DNA of 64,000 nt from Mycobacterium sp. ITM-2016-00317 (GTDB lineage Bacteria > Actinomycetota > Actinomycetes > Mycobacteriales > Mycobacteriaceae): contig NZ_CP134399.1 in assembly GCF_002968295.1 (NCBI RefSeq), forward strand, positions 5,022,001 through 5,086,000, in the 5' to 3' direction. Below the pieces are notes generated by a model. That model saw only the letters and a list, made by a program, of their open reading frames with translations. It had not been told where the DNA came from and did no database searches. Shown here piece after piece: positions 47,449 to 57,792 of this stretch. Every line of letters begins with the position of its first letter. The stretch's first letter is position 1. Both the position numbers and the translations under genes were made by a program.

Positions 47449-47470
47449 AGGTCGTCGCTGAAGGAGCCAC

Positions 47471-47896
47471 ATGACCACCGATCTAGCCCCCGTCGTCGCA
47501 GCGTCGCAGAACTCGTGGCGCTGCGTACAGTCCGGCGACCGCGAGGGCTGGCTGGCCCTGATGGCCGACGACGTCGTCATCGAAGACCCCATCGGGGAGG
47601 CCGTCACCAACCCCGACGGCACGGGCGTACGCGGCAAGGACGCCGTCGCGGCGTTCTACGACGCGAACATCGGCCCCAACCAGTTGCGCGTCACCTGCGA
47701 GGAGACGTTCCCGTCGAGCAGTCCGACGGAGATCGCCTACATCCTGGTGCTGGAGACCACGTTCCCGAACGGGTTCGTCGCCACCGTGCGCGGCGCGTTC
47801 ACCTACCGGGTGGACGACGCGGGACTGATCACCAACCTGCGCGGCTACTGGAACATGGACGCGATGACGTTCTCGCAGAAGGACAGCACGGATTAG
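47471..47896 (+). CDS. Ketosteroid-isomerase-like (SnoaL) protein
   Basis: This 141-residue protein corresponds to Rv0760c, whose structure is KSI-like and binds steroids. The fold pattern NSWRCVQSGDREGWLALMADD-VVIEDPIGEAV, split by the active-site cleft, and TFPNGFVATVRGAFTYRVDD fit NTF2/KSI. The SD GAAGGAG precedes the ATG. Isomerase activity is not proved. Confidence 0.82.
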   Translation: MTTDLAPVVAASQNSWRCVQSGDREGWLALMADDVVIEDPIGEAVTNPDGTGVRGKDAVAAFYDANIGPNQLRVTCEETFPSSSPTEIAYILVLETTFPNGFVATVRGAFTYRVDDAGLITNLRGYWNMDAMTFSQKDSTD

Positions 47897-47933
47897 CCCG
47901 GGCTCGTCCGGGCTCCTGGCCGGCCGGGGCGCG

Positions 47934-48758
47934 GTGGTCGTCGGCGGCACCCGCGGCGTCGGTCTCGCCGTCGCCGAGCTACTGGCCGCCCACGGCGCAG
48001 GCGTGGTGGTCAACGGCCGCGACGCAGAAACGGCCGAGCAGGCCGCACAACGCATCCCCGGCGCCGTCTGCCACCCCGGTTCACCTGCCGACCCGGCGGT
48101 CGCCGACGCGCTGATCGACACTTGTCTGCGCGAGTTCGACCGCATCGACGTGCTGGTGAACTGTGCCGGCACCGCCGAGCCCGCCGGATCCTCCATCCTG
48201 AACGTCACCTCCGGCCAGTTCCAGGAGCTGATGGACGCCCACCTGGGCACCGCATTCCAGACCTGCCGCGCAGTGGCCCCACGGATGGCGCGGCAGGGCT
48301 CCGGCGCCATCGTCAACACCGGTTCGTTCGCGTTCCTCGGCGACTACGGCGGCACCGGCTACCCGGCGGGCAAGGGCGCTGTCACCAGCCTGACGCTGGC
48401 GGTCGCGGCCGAGCTCAGGGAGCACGGCGTGCGCGCGAACGTGGTGTGCCCGGGCGCCAGGACCCGGCTGTCGACGGGCGCGGACTACGAAGCCCACATC
48501 ACCGAACTCAACCGCCGCGGCCTGCTCGACGAGGTCAGCTACCAGGGCGCGCTGGACGCCGCCCCGCCGGAGTACGCGGCACCGACCTACGCCTACCTGA
48601 GCAGCGACCTTGCCACCCATGTGACAGGCCAGATCTTCATCGCCGCAGGGGGATTCGTCGGTCGCTTCGACCGGCAGCAGCCGTCGCTGGTGGCCTACCG
48701 CGACCATCACGGCGAGCCGCCGTGGAGCGTCGAGGAGATCGCCGCTCAGATCGGCTAG
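47934..48758 (+). CDS. SDR-family oxidoreductase with uncertain start
   Basis: This 274-residue SDR has VVGGTRGVGLAV, NCAGTAEPAG, NTGSFAFLG and YPAGKGAV (YxxxK). The GTG at 47934 is the first conventional start, but the codons before it read LLAGRGAVV, the natural beginning of the first beta strand. The frame is open back to 47868 with no ATG, GTG or TTG. An ATT at 47892 overlaps the preceding TAG (ATTAG) and would add 14 residues. The gene opens the accessory block absent from the remembered H37Rv order. Confidence 0.75.
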   Translation: MVVGGTRGVGLAVAELLAAHGAGVVVNGRDAETAEQAAQRIPGAVCHPGSPADPAVADALIDTCLREFDRIDVLVNCAGTAEPAGSSILNVTSGQFQELMDAHLGTAFQTCRAVAPRMARQGSGAIVNTGSFAFLGDYGGTGYPAGKGAVTSLTLAVAAELREHGVRANVVCPGARTRLSTGADYEAHITELNRRGLLDEVSYQGALDAAPPEYAAPTYAYLSSDLATHVTGQIFIAAGGFVGRFDRQQPSLVAYRDHHGEPPWSVEEIAAQIG

Positions 48759-48759
48759 G

Positions 48760-49680
48760 TCAGGGCAACTGCGGCTTGATCTCCTCGATCACCCATTGCG
48801 CGTAGTCGAGGTACTCGTCGACGCCGCCGACCCTCGGGATCGGCACCGCGCTGACGGTGACCCCCTGCTCCCCCAGCCAGCTCAGCTTGTCGACGATCTC
48901 GGCCGCGCTCATGCCTGGGCGCGCATGCGGATCCTTCTGCGCGACATGCCCCTCGCCGACGCGGTTGGTGCCGAGACCGTGCACGACGTCGAACGGGCGG
49001 CCGTCGTAGTCGGACTGGGATTTGATGAACTCCACCCGCTCGGCGATCTGTTCGGGCGGGGTCAGGAACGACCACCACCCGGACGCGTACTTCGCCGCCC
49101 GGCGCAGCGCCGCATCGGCGTCCCCACCGATCCAGATCGGCAGATGCGGCTTCTGCACGGGTTTGGGCTCGAACGCGACCTCGTCGAACGAGACGTACTT
49201 TCCCTGGAAGCTCGGTGTCTCGCTGGTCCACAGCTCCTTGATCGCCGCCAGGTACTCGTCGGCGATCCGGCCCCGCTCACGGAACGGGACCCCGAGCGCC
49301 TCGAACTCGCCCTCGAGCCAGCCCACCCCGAAGGTCACCATCATCCGGCCGCCGCTCATCCAGTCCGCGGTGGCCAGCGCCTTGGCCAGCACGATCGGAT
49401 GCTGCAGCGGCAGCACGGTGATGCACGAGTTGAGCCGGATCCGGTCGGTGGCGCCGGCGAGGTAGGCCTGTGCCACGGTGGATTGCAGATAGTGCGGACC
49501 CGACAATTCCACATGTTCGGTCGGGATCACGAAATGCTCAGGGACAGCGATCATGTCGTAACCCCAGGCATCCGCGCACTTGGCCATCCGGGTCTGGTCC
49601 GCCCCGGTCACCGAGGCCTCCCACGGCTGCGACATCGCAGGCAGCCGCAACATGTGCGGCAGCGCGAAGACGAGTTGCAT
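48760..49680 (-). CDS. LLM-class F420-dependent oxidoreductase
   Basis: This 306-residue luciferase-like TIM barrel has WGYDMIAVPEHFVIP, SCITVLPLQHPIVLAKALAT and GRMMVTFGVGWLEGEF, typical of the TIGR03619 group that uses F420 or FMN. Its stop abuts the convergent SDR stop and it is 5 bp downstream of the mycofactocin-type SDR, forming a two-gene operon. The substrate is unknown. Confidence 0.85.
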   Translation of the reverse strand: MQLVFALPHMLRLPAMSQPWEASVTGADQTRMAKCADAWGYDMIAVPEHFVIPTEHVELSGPHYLQSTVAQAYLAGATDRIRLNSCITVLPLQHPIVLAKALATADWMSGGRMMVTFGVGWLEGEFEALGVPFRERGRIADEYLAAIKELWTSETPSFQGKYVSFDEVAFEPKPVQKPHLPIWIGGDADAALRRAAKYASGWWSFLTPPEQIAERVEFIKSQSDYDGRPFDVVHGLGTNRVGEGHVAQKDPHARPGMSAAEIVDKLSWLGEQGVTVSAVPIPRVGGVDEYLDYAQWVIEEIKPQLP

Positions 49681-49685
49681 CCGCG

Positions 49686-50525
49686 CTACTTCAGCATGCT
49701 GCCGGCGTCGACGGTCATCGGCAGACCGGTGACGTAGCGGGCCTCGTCGGAGGCCAGGAACAGCACGGCGTTGCTGATGTCGCGCGGTTCGACCCAGCCG
49801 ACCGGCAGCACATGCATGAACTGAGCGGCCACCGCCAGATCGTCGGGGCCCGGATTCTCCAGGTCCGGCCGGAACAGCTTCATGGTGCCCTCGTTCATGA
49901 ACAGGGGTGTGTTGACGTTGGTGGGGTGCACCGAGTTCACCCGGATGGAGTGCTGGCCCAGTTCCACTGCGAAGGTCCGCATCAGCCCGACCACGCCGTG
50001 CTTGGCGGCGATGTAATGACCGGTGTGCGGGTAGGCCTTCAGCCCGCCGACCGAGCTGGTGAGGATGATCGATCCACCGCGGCCGCCGGAGAGTAGGTGC
50101 GGCACAGCGGCTTTGACCGACTTCCAGACTCCGGTGAGGTTGACATCGATCATGTCGGTCCAGTCTTCTTCGCTGGTGTGGTCCAGCGTCTGCCCGCCGT
50201 TGCCGATGCCGGCGTTGGCGACCACGATGTCGAGGCGGCCCAGTTGCTCGACCCCGGAGTCCACCGCGGCCTTCACTGCGGCGTAGTCACGCACATCGAC
50301 CTCGGCGGTGACGATCCGGCGGCCGGTGCCCTTCACCAGGTCGACGGTCTGAGCCAAATCGTCCGGCGTGGCGGGCGGGATGTCGGTGTGGGTGCTGATC
50401 GGCCCGCACACGTCGATCGCGATGATGTCGGCGCCTTCCTCAGCCAGTCGCACAGCGTGGCTGCGCCCCTGCCCGCGCGCCGCACCCGTGATGAATGCGA
50501 CTTTGCCCTCGACCCGACCGCCCAT
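49686..50525 (-). CDS. Mycofactocin-coupled SDR-family oxidoreductase
   Basis: This 279-residue SDR begins GRVEGKVAFITGAARGQGRS, with the long insertion IDVCGPISTHTDIPPATPDD characteristic of TIGR03971 enzymes that retain NAD and reoxidise via mycofactocin. The catalytic YIAAKHG lies near residue 180. ATG 50525 has GAGGTG upstream. A half palindrome (TCGATCAGG) lies at 50568-50576 in its promoter, so it is probably under the TetR encoded just upstream. Confidence 0.86.
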   Translation of the reverse strand: MGGRVEGKVAFITGAARGQGRSHAVRLAEEGADIIAIDVCGPISTHTDIPPATPDDLAQTVDLVKGTGRRIVTAEVDVRDYAAVKAAVDSGVEQLGRLDIVVANAGIGNGGQTLDHTSEEDWTDMIDVNLTGVWKSVKAAVPHLLSGGRGGSIILTSSVGGLKAYPHTGHYIAAKHGVVGLMRTFAVELGQHSIRVNSVHPTNVNTPLFMNEGTMKLFRPDLENPGPDDLAVAAQFMHVLPVGWVEPRDISNAVLFLASDEARYVTGLPMTVDAGSMLK

Positions 50526-50560
50526 GTGCGCACCTCGATTTCGCTCTGTTCCACCAACAT

Positions 50561-50576
50561 TTGTCGATCGATCAGG
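50561..50576 (-). promoter_or_regulatory. Half-palindrome matching the 51265 operator
   Basis: TCGATCGATCAGG (50564-50576) reproduces one full half and the centre of the 18-bp palindrome at 51265-51282; the other half is degenerate. It is 39-51 bp before the SDR start. Confidence 0.45.
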
Positions 50577-50601
50577 AGCGTGACACCGATCACCGCAACT
50601 G

Positions 50602-51192
50602 TCAACCACCTCCCAGAGAGGTCAGCAGTTTCAGGCTGCGGTCGACGTAGTCGCGCATCTGGTCATGACCCAGCGTGACCCCGACGGCGCTCTCGTTGCA
50701 CAGACTGCGCGCGACCTGCGCGATCAGCATCGAGATGACCACCGGCGGATGGCGGTCCAGGTCGACACCGTGGGCACGCAACGCGACCGTCACCGCCGCG
50801 GTCTCGATGTCCCGCACGCGTTCGGCATAGGCACGCAGCTCGACCCGAATCGCCTTGCGGTGGTTGGCCAACGCCATGAACTCGGTGTTGAGGCCGGTCC
50901 TGCTGGGATCGCTGTTGATCACCCACAGCGCCCGCAACGGATCGTCGTTGGTCAGCGCCGCCCTCATGTGCTCCAGCGAGCTCTCGGCGCCGGCGCGCAG
51001 CACCTCGACGAACAGGTCGTCCATCGTCGGGAAGTAGTAATAAACCAGGGCCTGCTTGACCCCGGCCTCGGCGGCCACCTTGCGGGAGGTCGCCGCGGCG
51101 TAGCCCTCCTCGCGCATGATCTTCGCGGTCGCCTCGATAAGCCGCTGACGCGCGGTGGCGTCACTGCCACGAGCCTTGGGAGGGGCGGACAT
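50602..51192 (-). CDS. TetR-family transcriptional regulator
   Basis: This 196-residue regulator has the HTH ATSRKVAAEAGVKQALVYYYF and a helical ligand domain. It is divergent from the P450 at 51306 and upstream of the SDR-LLM pair, and the palindrome CCTGATCGATCGATCAGG lies in the divergent region. It is the obvious candidate regulator of the accessory block. Confidence 0.86.
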   Translation of the reverse strand: MSAPPKARGSDATARQRLIEATAKIMREEGYAAATSRKVAAEAGVKQALVYYYFPTMDDLFVEVLRAGAESSLEHMRAALTNDDPLRALWVINSDPSRTGLNTEFMALANHRKAIRVELRAYAERVRDIETAAVTVALRAHGVDLDRHPPVVISMLIAQVARSLCNESAVGVTLGHDQMRDYVDRSLKLLTSLGGG

Positions 51193-51264
51193 TCAGCGAC
51201 TGTCCGAGCCGGAATTGCTTGACCGTGCATCGAACACCGTGGTAAGCATGGCTCATTCTAGCAG

Positions 51265-51282
51265 CCTGATCGATCGATCAGG
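51265..51282. promoter_or_regulatory. 18-bp perfect palindrome, probable TetR operator
   Basis: CCTGATCGATCGATCAGG lies between the divergent tetR and P450 genes, 24 bp before the P450 ATG. A half copy precedes the SDR at 50525. Confidence 0.65.
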
Positions 51283-51305
51283 CAAGCGAAAGGACGGCCG
51301 CGCCG

Positions 51306-52569
51306 ATGACCGATCTCGCCTCCGTGGACTTCTTCTCCGACTATGAGCTGAGCCAGGATCCGTACGCCTACTGGGACCATCTACGCGAGCAGAACCCGGT
51401 GTACCGGGAGCCCCACCACGGCGTCTACGCCGTCACCGGCTACCAGGAGGTCATGGCCGCGTTCAAGGACCACGGGTCGTTCTCGGCGGTCAACGCGATC
51501 GGCGGGCCGTTCCCCCCGCTGCCGTTCGTGCCAAAGGGTGACGACATCAGCGAACAGATCGAGGCGCATCGTCACCTGTTCCCGATCTACGAGCACATGG
51601 TGGTGATGGACCCACCCGCCCACGAGCGGGCCCGGTCCCTGCTCAACAAGCTCCTGACGCCGCGCCGGCTCAAGGAGAACGAGGACTACATGTGGTCACT
51701 CGTCGACAGCCAGATCGACCTGTTCATCGGCAAGGGCCGGTGCGAGTTCCTGTCCGAGTACGCCAAACCCTTTGCCACTTCGGCGATCATCGATCTTCTC
51801 GGGGTGCCGGACGAGGATCGGTCCGAGTTCCTGGCCGCGCTGGGCGCCGAGCAACCCGACGGAGCCCGGGTCGGCGCCCTCGACGGGCAACCGGTGGGCC
51901 TGGACCCGCTGCAGTACCTCGACGACAAGTTCGCCGGCTACCTCGCCGAGCGGCGCCGCGAGCCCCGCGGTGACGTGCTGTCGGGCATGGCGACCGCCGT
52001 CTACCCGGACGGTTCGACACCGGAACTCCTCGAGGTGGTCAAGCCCGCGACGTTCCTGTTCGCCGCCGGGCAGGAGACGGTGACCAAGCTGCTCAGCGCG
52101 GCCGTCAGGACGCTCGCCGAACAACCGGAGCACCAACAGATGCTGCGTGAACAACCGGATCGCATCCCGACGTTCATCGAAGAGTCGCTGAGAATGAACG
52201 CACCGACCAAGGTCGACTTCCGCCTGGTCCGCAAGACCACCACGCTGGGCGGAGTGCACCTGAAGGCCGGCAGCATCGTGATGCTGTGCCTCGGCGCGGC
52301 CAACCGGGATCCGCGCAAGTTCGAGGATCCGCACGAGTTCCGTCCGGACCGCAAGAACGTCCGCGAGCACATCGCGTTCGGCCGCGGCATCCACACCTGT
52401 GCCGGGGCCCCGCTGGCCCGGGTCGAGGGGCAGATCACCGTCCGCCGACTGCTGGACCGGATGAGCGAGATCAGGATCGACGAGTCGGCCCACGGACCGG
52501 CCGGTCAGCGCAACTTCCCCTACGACCCCACCTTCCTGCTCCGCGGGCTCTCCGCGCTGCACATCGAAT

Positions 52570-52586
<17 letters not shown>
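51306..52586 (+). CDS. Cytochrome P450 (family not assigned)
   Basis: This 426-residue P450 has I-helix segment [14 protein letters not shown], where the usual Ala/Gly-Gly-x-Glu/Asp-Thr is AGQET, ExxR in [10 protein letters not shown] and haem loop [18 protein letters not shown]. It is distinct from CYP126, CYP123, CYP51 and the CYP125-like protein. The 3' end overlaps the convergent acyl-CoA ligase by 17 bp. With the adjacent ligase and dehydrogenases, it suggests uptake and oxidation of an alicyclic or terpenoid acid (inference). Confidence 0.85.
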
Positions 52587-54212
<1,626 letters not shown>

Positions 54213-54213
<1 letters not shown>

Positions 54214-54225
54214 GCCGACAGGCTA
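54213..54225 (-). promoter_or_regulatory. Leaderless promoter -10 of the acyl-CoA ligase gene (TAGCCT)
   Basis: TAGCCT (54225-54220, minus strand), GTCGGC, then the ATG at 54213. Confidence 0.5.
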
Positions 54226-54301
54226 GAGCGAATCGGGCGCGCTGGGGCGCCACTTCCGGCGTTGTTGCGCGCCGAATCCGCCTGCTGGAATGCTCGACGG
54301 C

Positions 54302-54706
54302 ATGGCGACCGTCTTCACCAAGATCATCAACCGCGAGCTGCCCGGGCGATTCGTCTACGAGGACGACGACATCGTCGCGTTCCTGACGATCCAGCCGATG
54401 ACGCAGGGGCACACCCTGGTCGTCCCGCGCGCCGAGATCGACAACTGGCACGACATCGACCCCGCGGTGTTCGCGCGGGTCATGGAGGTCTCCCAGCTCA
54501 TCGGCAAAGCCGTGTGCAAGGCGTTCGACACCGAACGGTCGGGGCTCATCATCGCCGGGCTGGAGGTGCCGCACCTGCACGTGCACGTCTTCCCCGCCCG
54601 CAACCTGTCGGACTTCGGCTTCGCCAACGTCGACCAGAACCCGTCGCCGGAGTCCCTCGACGAGGCGCAGGCCAAGATCAAGGCCGCGCTAGCCGACCTG
54701 GGCTGA
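54302..54706 (+). CDS. HIT-family nucleotide hydrolase/transferase
   Basis: This 134-residue HIT protein has the histidine triad HLHVHVFPA and the N-terminal [19 protein letters not shown]. It hydrolyses phosphoramidate or dinucleoside bonds of purine nucleotides (family knowledge). It corresponds to Rv0759c. ATG 54302 is chosen over an in-frame upstream ATG because the family starts with MATVFTKI. The last 18 bp overlap the convergent phoR end. Confidence 0.9.
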   Translation: MATVFTKIINRELPGRFVYEDDDIVAFLTIQPMTQGHTLVVPRAEIDNWHDIDPAVFARVMEVSQLIGKAVCKAFDTERSGLIIAGLEVPHLHVHVFPARNLSDFGFANVDQNPSPESLDEAQAKIKAALADLG

Positions 54707-56200
54707 GCTGACCGGCACCTCGGCGTCGGGGATCGCGTCCGCGATCCGCGGCAGGGTCACCCGGAATCGCGAACCGTGACCGGGCGCAGTGGTCACGGTG
54801 ACCCGGCCGCCGTGCGCGTAGACCAGCGAGTCGACGATCGACAGGCCCAGGCCGGTCCCACCGCTGGCCCGCGCCCGGGACTCGTCGGCGCGGTAGAAGC
54901 GCTCGAAGACCCGCTGCGCGTCCTCCGGCCGCATGCCCGGTCCCTCGTCGCAAACCTCCAGGACCGCGGCATCGCCCTCGGTGCCGACCCGCACGGTGAC
55001 CGCCGCGGTGTCCGGGGTGTGCTGCAACGCGTTGGCGACCAGGTTGGACAGCACCTGACGCAGACGCGCCTCGTCGCCGAGCACCTCCGGGGTGCCTGGT
55101 CCGTCGAACACCTCCATCCGGATGCGGCGGGACGGGGCGATCGACTGGGCGTCGTGCACCGCATCGGTGGCCAGTGCGAGCAGGTCGACCCGGTGCCGAT
55201 CCAGTGGACGCTGCGCGTCCAGCCGGGCCAGCAGCAGCAGGTCCTCGACCAGCAGGCCCATCCGCCGCGATTCACTCTCGATACGGCTCATCAGCATTTC
55301 GACGTCGCGGGCCGCGCCCTGGCGGTACAGCTCGGCGAAACCGCGGATCGTCGTCAACGGGGTGCGCAGCTCGTGGCTGGCGTCGGTGATGAAGCGGCGC
55401 ATCCTGTCCTCAGAGCTGCGCGCCTGCTCCGCCGAGGATTCCGAGGACGCCATCGCTTGCTGGATCTGGGCGAGCATCCCGTTGAGCGCCAACGACAACC
55501 GGCCCACCTCGGTACGCGGGTCGCGTTGGGGAACGCGTCGGTCCAGCTGGCCGGCCGCGATCGCGGCGGCGGTCTGCTCCACCTCCGCGAGCGGTCGCAG
55601 GCTGCGGTGCACCACGGCGTATCCGGCGATGCCGAGGACCAGCAGCACCGCGGTCCCGATACCGAGCTGGGTGTAGACCAGCGACCGCATGGTCGATTCC
55701 ACGTCCGACAGGTCGATGGCCACGGTGATCAGCTCGCCGAACTCCCCCCGCACCGTCATCGCGCGCCATTTCACATCGGGGTCGTCGACCGTCCCGACGG
55801 TGACCGGGTGGGGTCCGACGTCGTTGCTCGGGGGCAGCATCGGCTCGTGCTTACGGTCGTTGACCACCATCCAGACATTTCCGTCGGGATCGATGCCGCG
55901 CACGTAGAAGTCCGACGGCGGCCGCGCCGGGTTCGGATCGTCGACGGTGACCGTCGGCATCCGGCGCGGCACCTGCGCCCAGCCGCGGGACGCGTCGAGC
56001 AAGGTGTCGTCGATGCGGTTCATCATGCTGTGCTGCATGATCGTGGTCACCGCTATCCCGGACGCGAGCAGCCCGCAGGCCACCAGCAGCAGCGTGGCGG
56101 CGACAAGCGCTACCCGAAGCGGAATTCCCCGACTGAAGCGACCCGGCACTCTCCCATTGTCAACGGTCGGAGCGTCACCGCCACCCATAACTGTTCGCAC
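54689..56200 (-). CDS. phoR: PhoR sensor histidine kinase
   Basis: This 503-residue sensor kinase has TM1 near residues 28-48 ([20 protein letters not shown]), an extracytoplasmic domain to about 170, TM2 near 178-196 and HAMP. HisKA follows with the phospho-acceptor His276 in [13 protein letters not shown], then HATPase with [16 protein letters not shown] and [10 protein letters not shown]. It pairs with PhoP encoded 6 bp upstream and corresponds to Rv0758, controlling complex lipids, pH adaptation and virulence functions in M. tuberculosis. The GTG at 56200 is used; ATG 56188 is an alternative. Confidence 0.93.
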   Translation of the reverse strand: MRTVMGGGDAPTVDNGRVPGRFSRGIPLRVALVAATLLLVACGLLASGIAVTTIMQHSMMNRIDDTLLDASRGWAQVPRRMPTVTVDDPNPARPPSDFYVRGIDPDGNVWMVVNDRKHEPMLPPSNDVGPHPVTVGTVDDPDVKWRAMTVRGEFGELITVAIDLSDVESTMRSLVYTQLGIGTAVLLVLGIAGYAVVHRSLRPLAEVEQTAAAIAAGQLDRRVPQRDPRTEVGRLSLALNGMLAQIQQAMASSESSAEQARSSEDRMRRFITDASHELRTPLTTIRGFAELYRQGAARDVEMLMSRIESESRRMGLLVEDLLLLARLDAQRPLDRHRVDLLALATDAVHDAQSIAPSRRIRMEVFDGPGTPEVLGDEARLRQVLSNLVANALQHTPDTAAVTVRVGTEGDAAVLEVCDEGPGMRPEDAQRVFERFYRADESRARASGGTGLGLSIVDSLVYAHGGRVTVTTAPGHGSRFRVTLPRIADAIPDAEVPVSSAQVG

Positions 56201-56206
56201 GAACCC

Positions 56207-56917
56207 TTATCGGGGCTCCCGAAGGACATAACCGACACCCCTCAGCGTGTGCAGCAACCGCTTGTCGCCAGTGTCGACCTTGCGCCGCAGGTAGGACACG
56301 TAGGACTCGACGACGTTCACGTCGCCGCCGAAGTCGTAGCGCCACACGTGGTCGAGGATCTTCGGCTTCGACAGCACGGTCCCGGCGTTGATGATGAAGT
56401 AGCGCAGCAGGGTGAATTCGGTCGGCGACAGCGACACCGGTTCGCCCGCCTTCCACACCTCGTGGGTGTCCTCGTCGAGTTCGATGTCGGCGAACGTCAG
56501 CCGCGACGGGCGGGGTTCCTCGGCGCCGCGCCCCGACCTGCGCAGGATCACCCGCAGCCGGGCCACCACTTCTTCCAGGCTGAACGGCTTGGTCACGTAG
56601 TCGTCACCGCCCAGCGTCAGCCCGGCGATCTTGTCCTGCAGTGAGTCGCGGGCGGTCAGGAACAGCGCGGGTGCGTCGATGCCGTCGGCCCGGAGCCGGC
56701 GCAGCAGCCCGAAACCGTCCATCCCGGGCATCATGACGTCGAGGATGATCGCGTCCGGTCGCACGTCCCGCGCCTTGTCCAGCGCGGCGGGACCGTTGGA
56801 GGCGGTGTGCACCTCGAACCCCTGGAACTTCAGGCTCACGGACAGCAGTTCGACGATGTTGGCCTCGTCGTCGACCACCAGGACGCGAGCCTCGGGGATG
56901 TTCTCCGGTACCGGCAT
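56207..56917 (-). CDS. phoP: PhoP response regulator
   Basis: This OmpR-family regulator of about 236 residues has a receiver domain with DDEANIVELL and phospho-acceptor Asp60 in AIILDVMMPGMDG, and a winged-helix domain ending RRKVDTGDKRLLHTLRGVGY. It is almost identical to Rv0757 as remembered. ATG 56917 has GAGGG 8 nt upstream; ATG 56923 and TTG 56932 are alternatives. A PhoP-type direct repeat lies 53-70 bp upstream, indicating autoregulation. Confidence 0.95.
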   Translation of the reverse strand: MPVPENIPEARVLVVDDEANIVELLSVSLKFQGFEVHTASNGPAALDKARDVRPDAIILDVMMPGMDGFGLLRRLRADGIDAPALFLTARDSLQDKIAGLTLGGDDYVTKPFSLEEVVARLRVILRRSGRGAEEPRPSRLTFADIELDEDTHEVWKAGEPVSLSPTEFTLLRYFIINAGTVLSKPKILDHVWRYDFGGDVNVVESYVSYLRRKVDTGDKRLLHTLRGVGYVLREPR

Positions 56918-56969
56918 GGCCATAGCCCTCAACTGTTCACCGCCTCACTTGGAAATGTACTGCGGGCCA

Positions 56970-56987
56970 GCTGTGCACTTCCTGTGA
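56970..56987 (-). promoter_or_regulatory. PhoP box in the phoP / repeat-protein divergent promoter
   Basis: On the minus strand TCACAGG-AAGT-GCACAGC is a direct repeat of two 7-mers 4 bp apart, close to the PhoP consensus TCACAGC-N4-TCACAGC. It lies just upstream of a possible phoP -10 (TACATT at 56959-56954). Relative to the divergent leaderless start at 57020 it covers about -50 to -33. Confidence 0.6.
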
Positions 56988-57007
56988 GTTTGTGCTTGCG
57001 CGATCCA

Positions 57008-57020
57008 TAGACTGACTGGA
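57008..57020 (+). promoter_or_regulatory. Leaderless promoter -10 (TAGACT)
   Basis: TAGACT (57008-57013) plus six bases leads to the ATG at 57020. With the PhoP box 20 bp upstream this is a good candidate for PhoP control. Confidence 0.55.
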
Positions 57021-57751
57021 TGAACCTCGGCAAATCCCTCACCGACCTCGCGTTCGCGCCGGTGCGGGCGGGGCTGGCCGTCGCCGAAGCCGGTCTCGGG
57101 ATGGCCAGCGGCGCGCTGGACATCGCGAACCGCACACTCGGCGATTCCAAGGACGGCGTCCGGCAGCCGACGTCGGTCGCGTCGATGCTCGGTGTGCAGG
57201 ACGCGGTGGATCGCGCCAACCGGCTGGCCCGGCTGATGGACGAGGACCAACCGCTCGGCCGCGCCCTGGCTCCGGACGGCCCGATCGACCGGCTGCTGCG
57301 GCCCGGCGGCGTGGTCGACCGCCTCACCGCGCCCGGCGGCGTCCTCGACCGGCTCACCGAAGAAGAGGGTGGGCTGATGCGCACCCTCGAACCCGGTGGC
57401 CTCGTGGACCAGCTGCTGGCCGAGGACGGCCTCGTCGACCGGCTGCTCGCCGAGGACGGGGTGGCCGACCGGTTGTTCGCCGAAGGCGGCGTGGTCGACA
57501 CGCTGACCGCGCGCAACGGCCCGCTCGAGCAGCTCACCGCCGTCGCCGACACCCTGAACCGGTTGGCACCCGGGCTGGAGGCACTCGAGCCCACGATCGA
57601 GGCGCTGCGCGAGGCCGTGATCGTGCTGAGCCAGGTGGTCAACCCCCTGAGCAGCATCGCCGACCGCATCCCGTTGCCCGGCCGGCGCCCGCGCGGCCGG
57701 CCGATGTCGCGCCCGGTGACGTCACAGCGGATTATCGACGTCGAGGAGTGA
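57020..57751 (+). CDS. Protein with tandem GGVVDRLL-type repeats
   Basis: This 243-residue protein of unknown function is in the position of Rv0756c. Residues of about 80-180 are about nine copies of an 11-12 residue unit with the pattern G-G/P-V/L-V/I-D-R/Q-L-L/T-A/E, for example GPIDRLLRP, GGVVDRLTAP, GGVLDRLTEE and DGLVDRLLAE. Regular Leu/Val spacing suggests an amphipathic helical or solenoid array. There is no signal peptide; the C-terminus is basic (PGRRPRGRPMSRP). Divergent from phoP with the PhoP box between. Confidence 0.75.
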   Translation: MNLGKSLTDLAFAPVRAGLAVAEAGLGMASGALDIANRTLGDSKDGVRQPTSVASMLGVQDAVDRANRLARLMDEDQPLGRALAPDGPIDRLLRPGGVVDRLTAPGGVLDRLTEEEGGLMRTLEPGGLVDQLLAEDGLVDRLLAEDGVADRLFAEGGVVDTLTARNGPLEQLTAVADTLNRLAPGLEALEPTIEALREAVIVLSQVVNPLSSIADRIPLPGRRPRGRPMSRPVTSQRIIDVEE

Positions 57752-57792
57752 GCCGACTCGCGCGGTGACGCGTCGGCGAGGCCGCCGGACCT

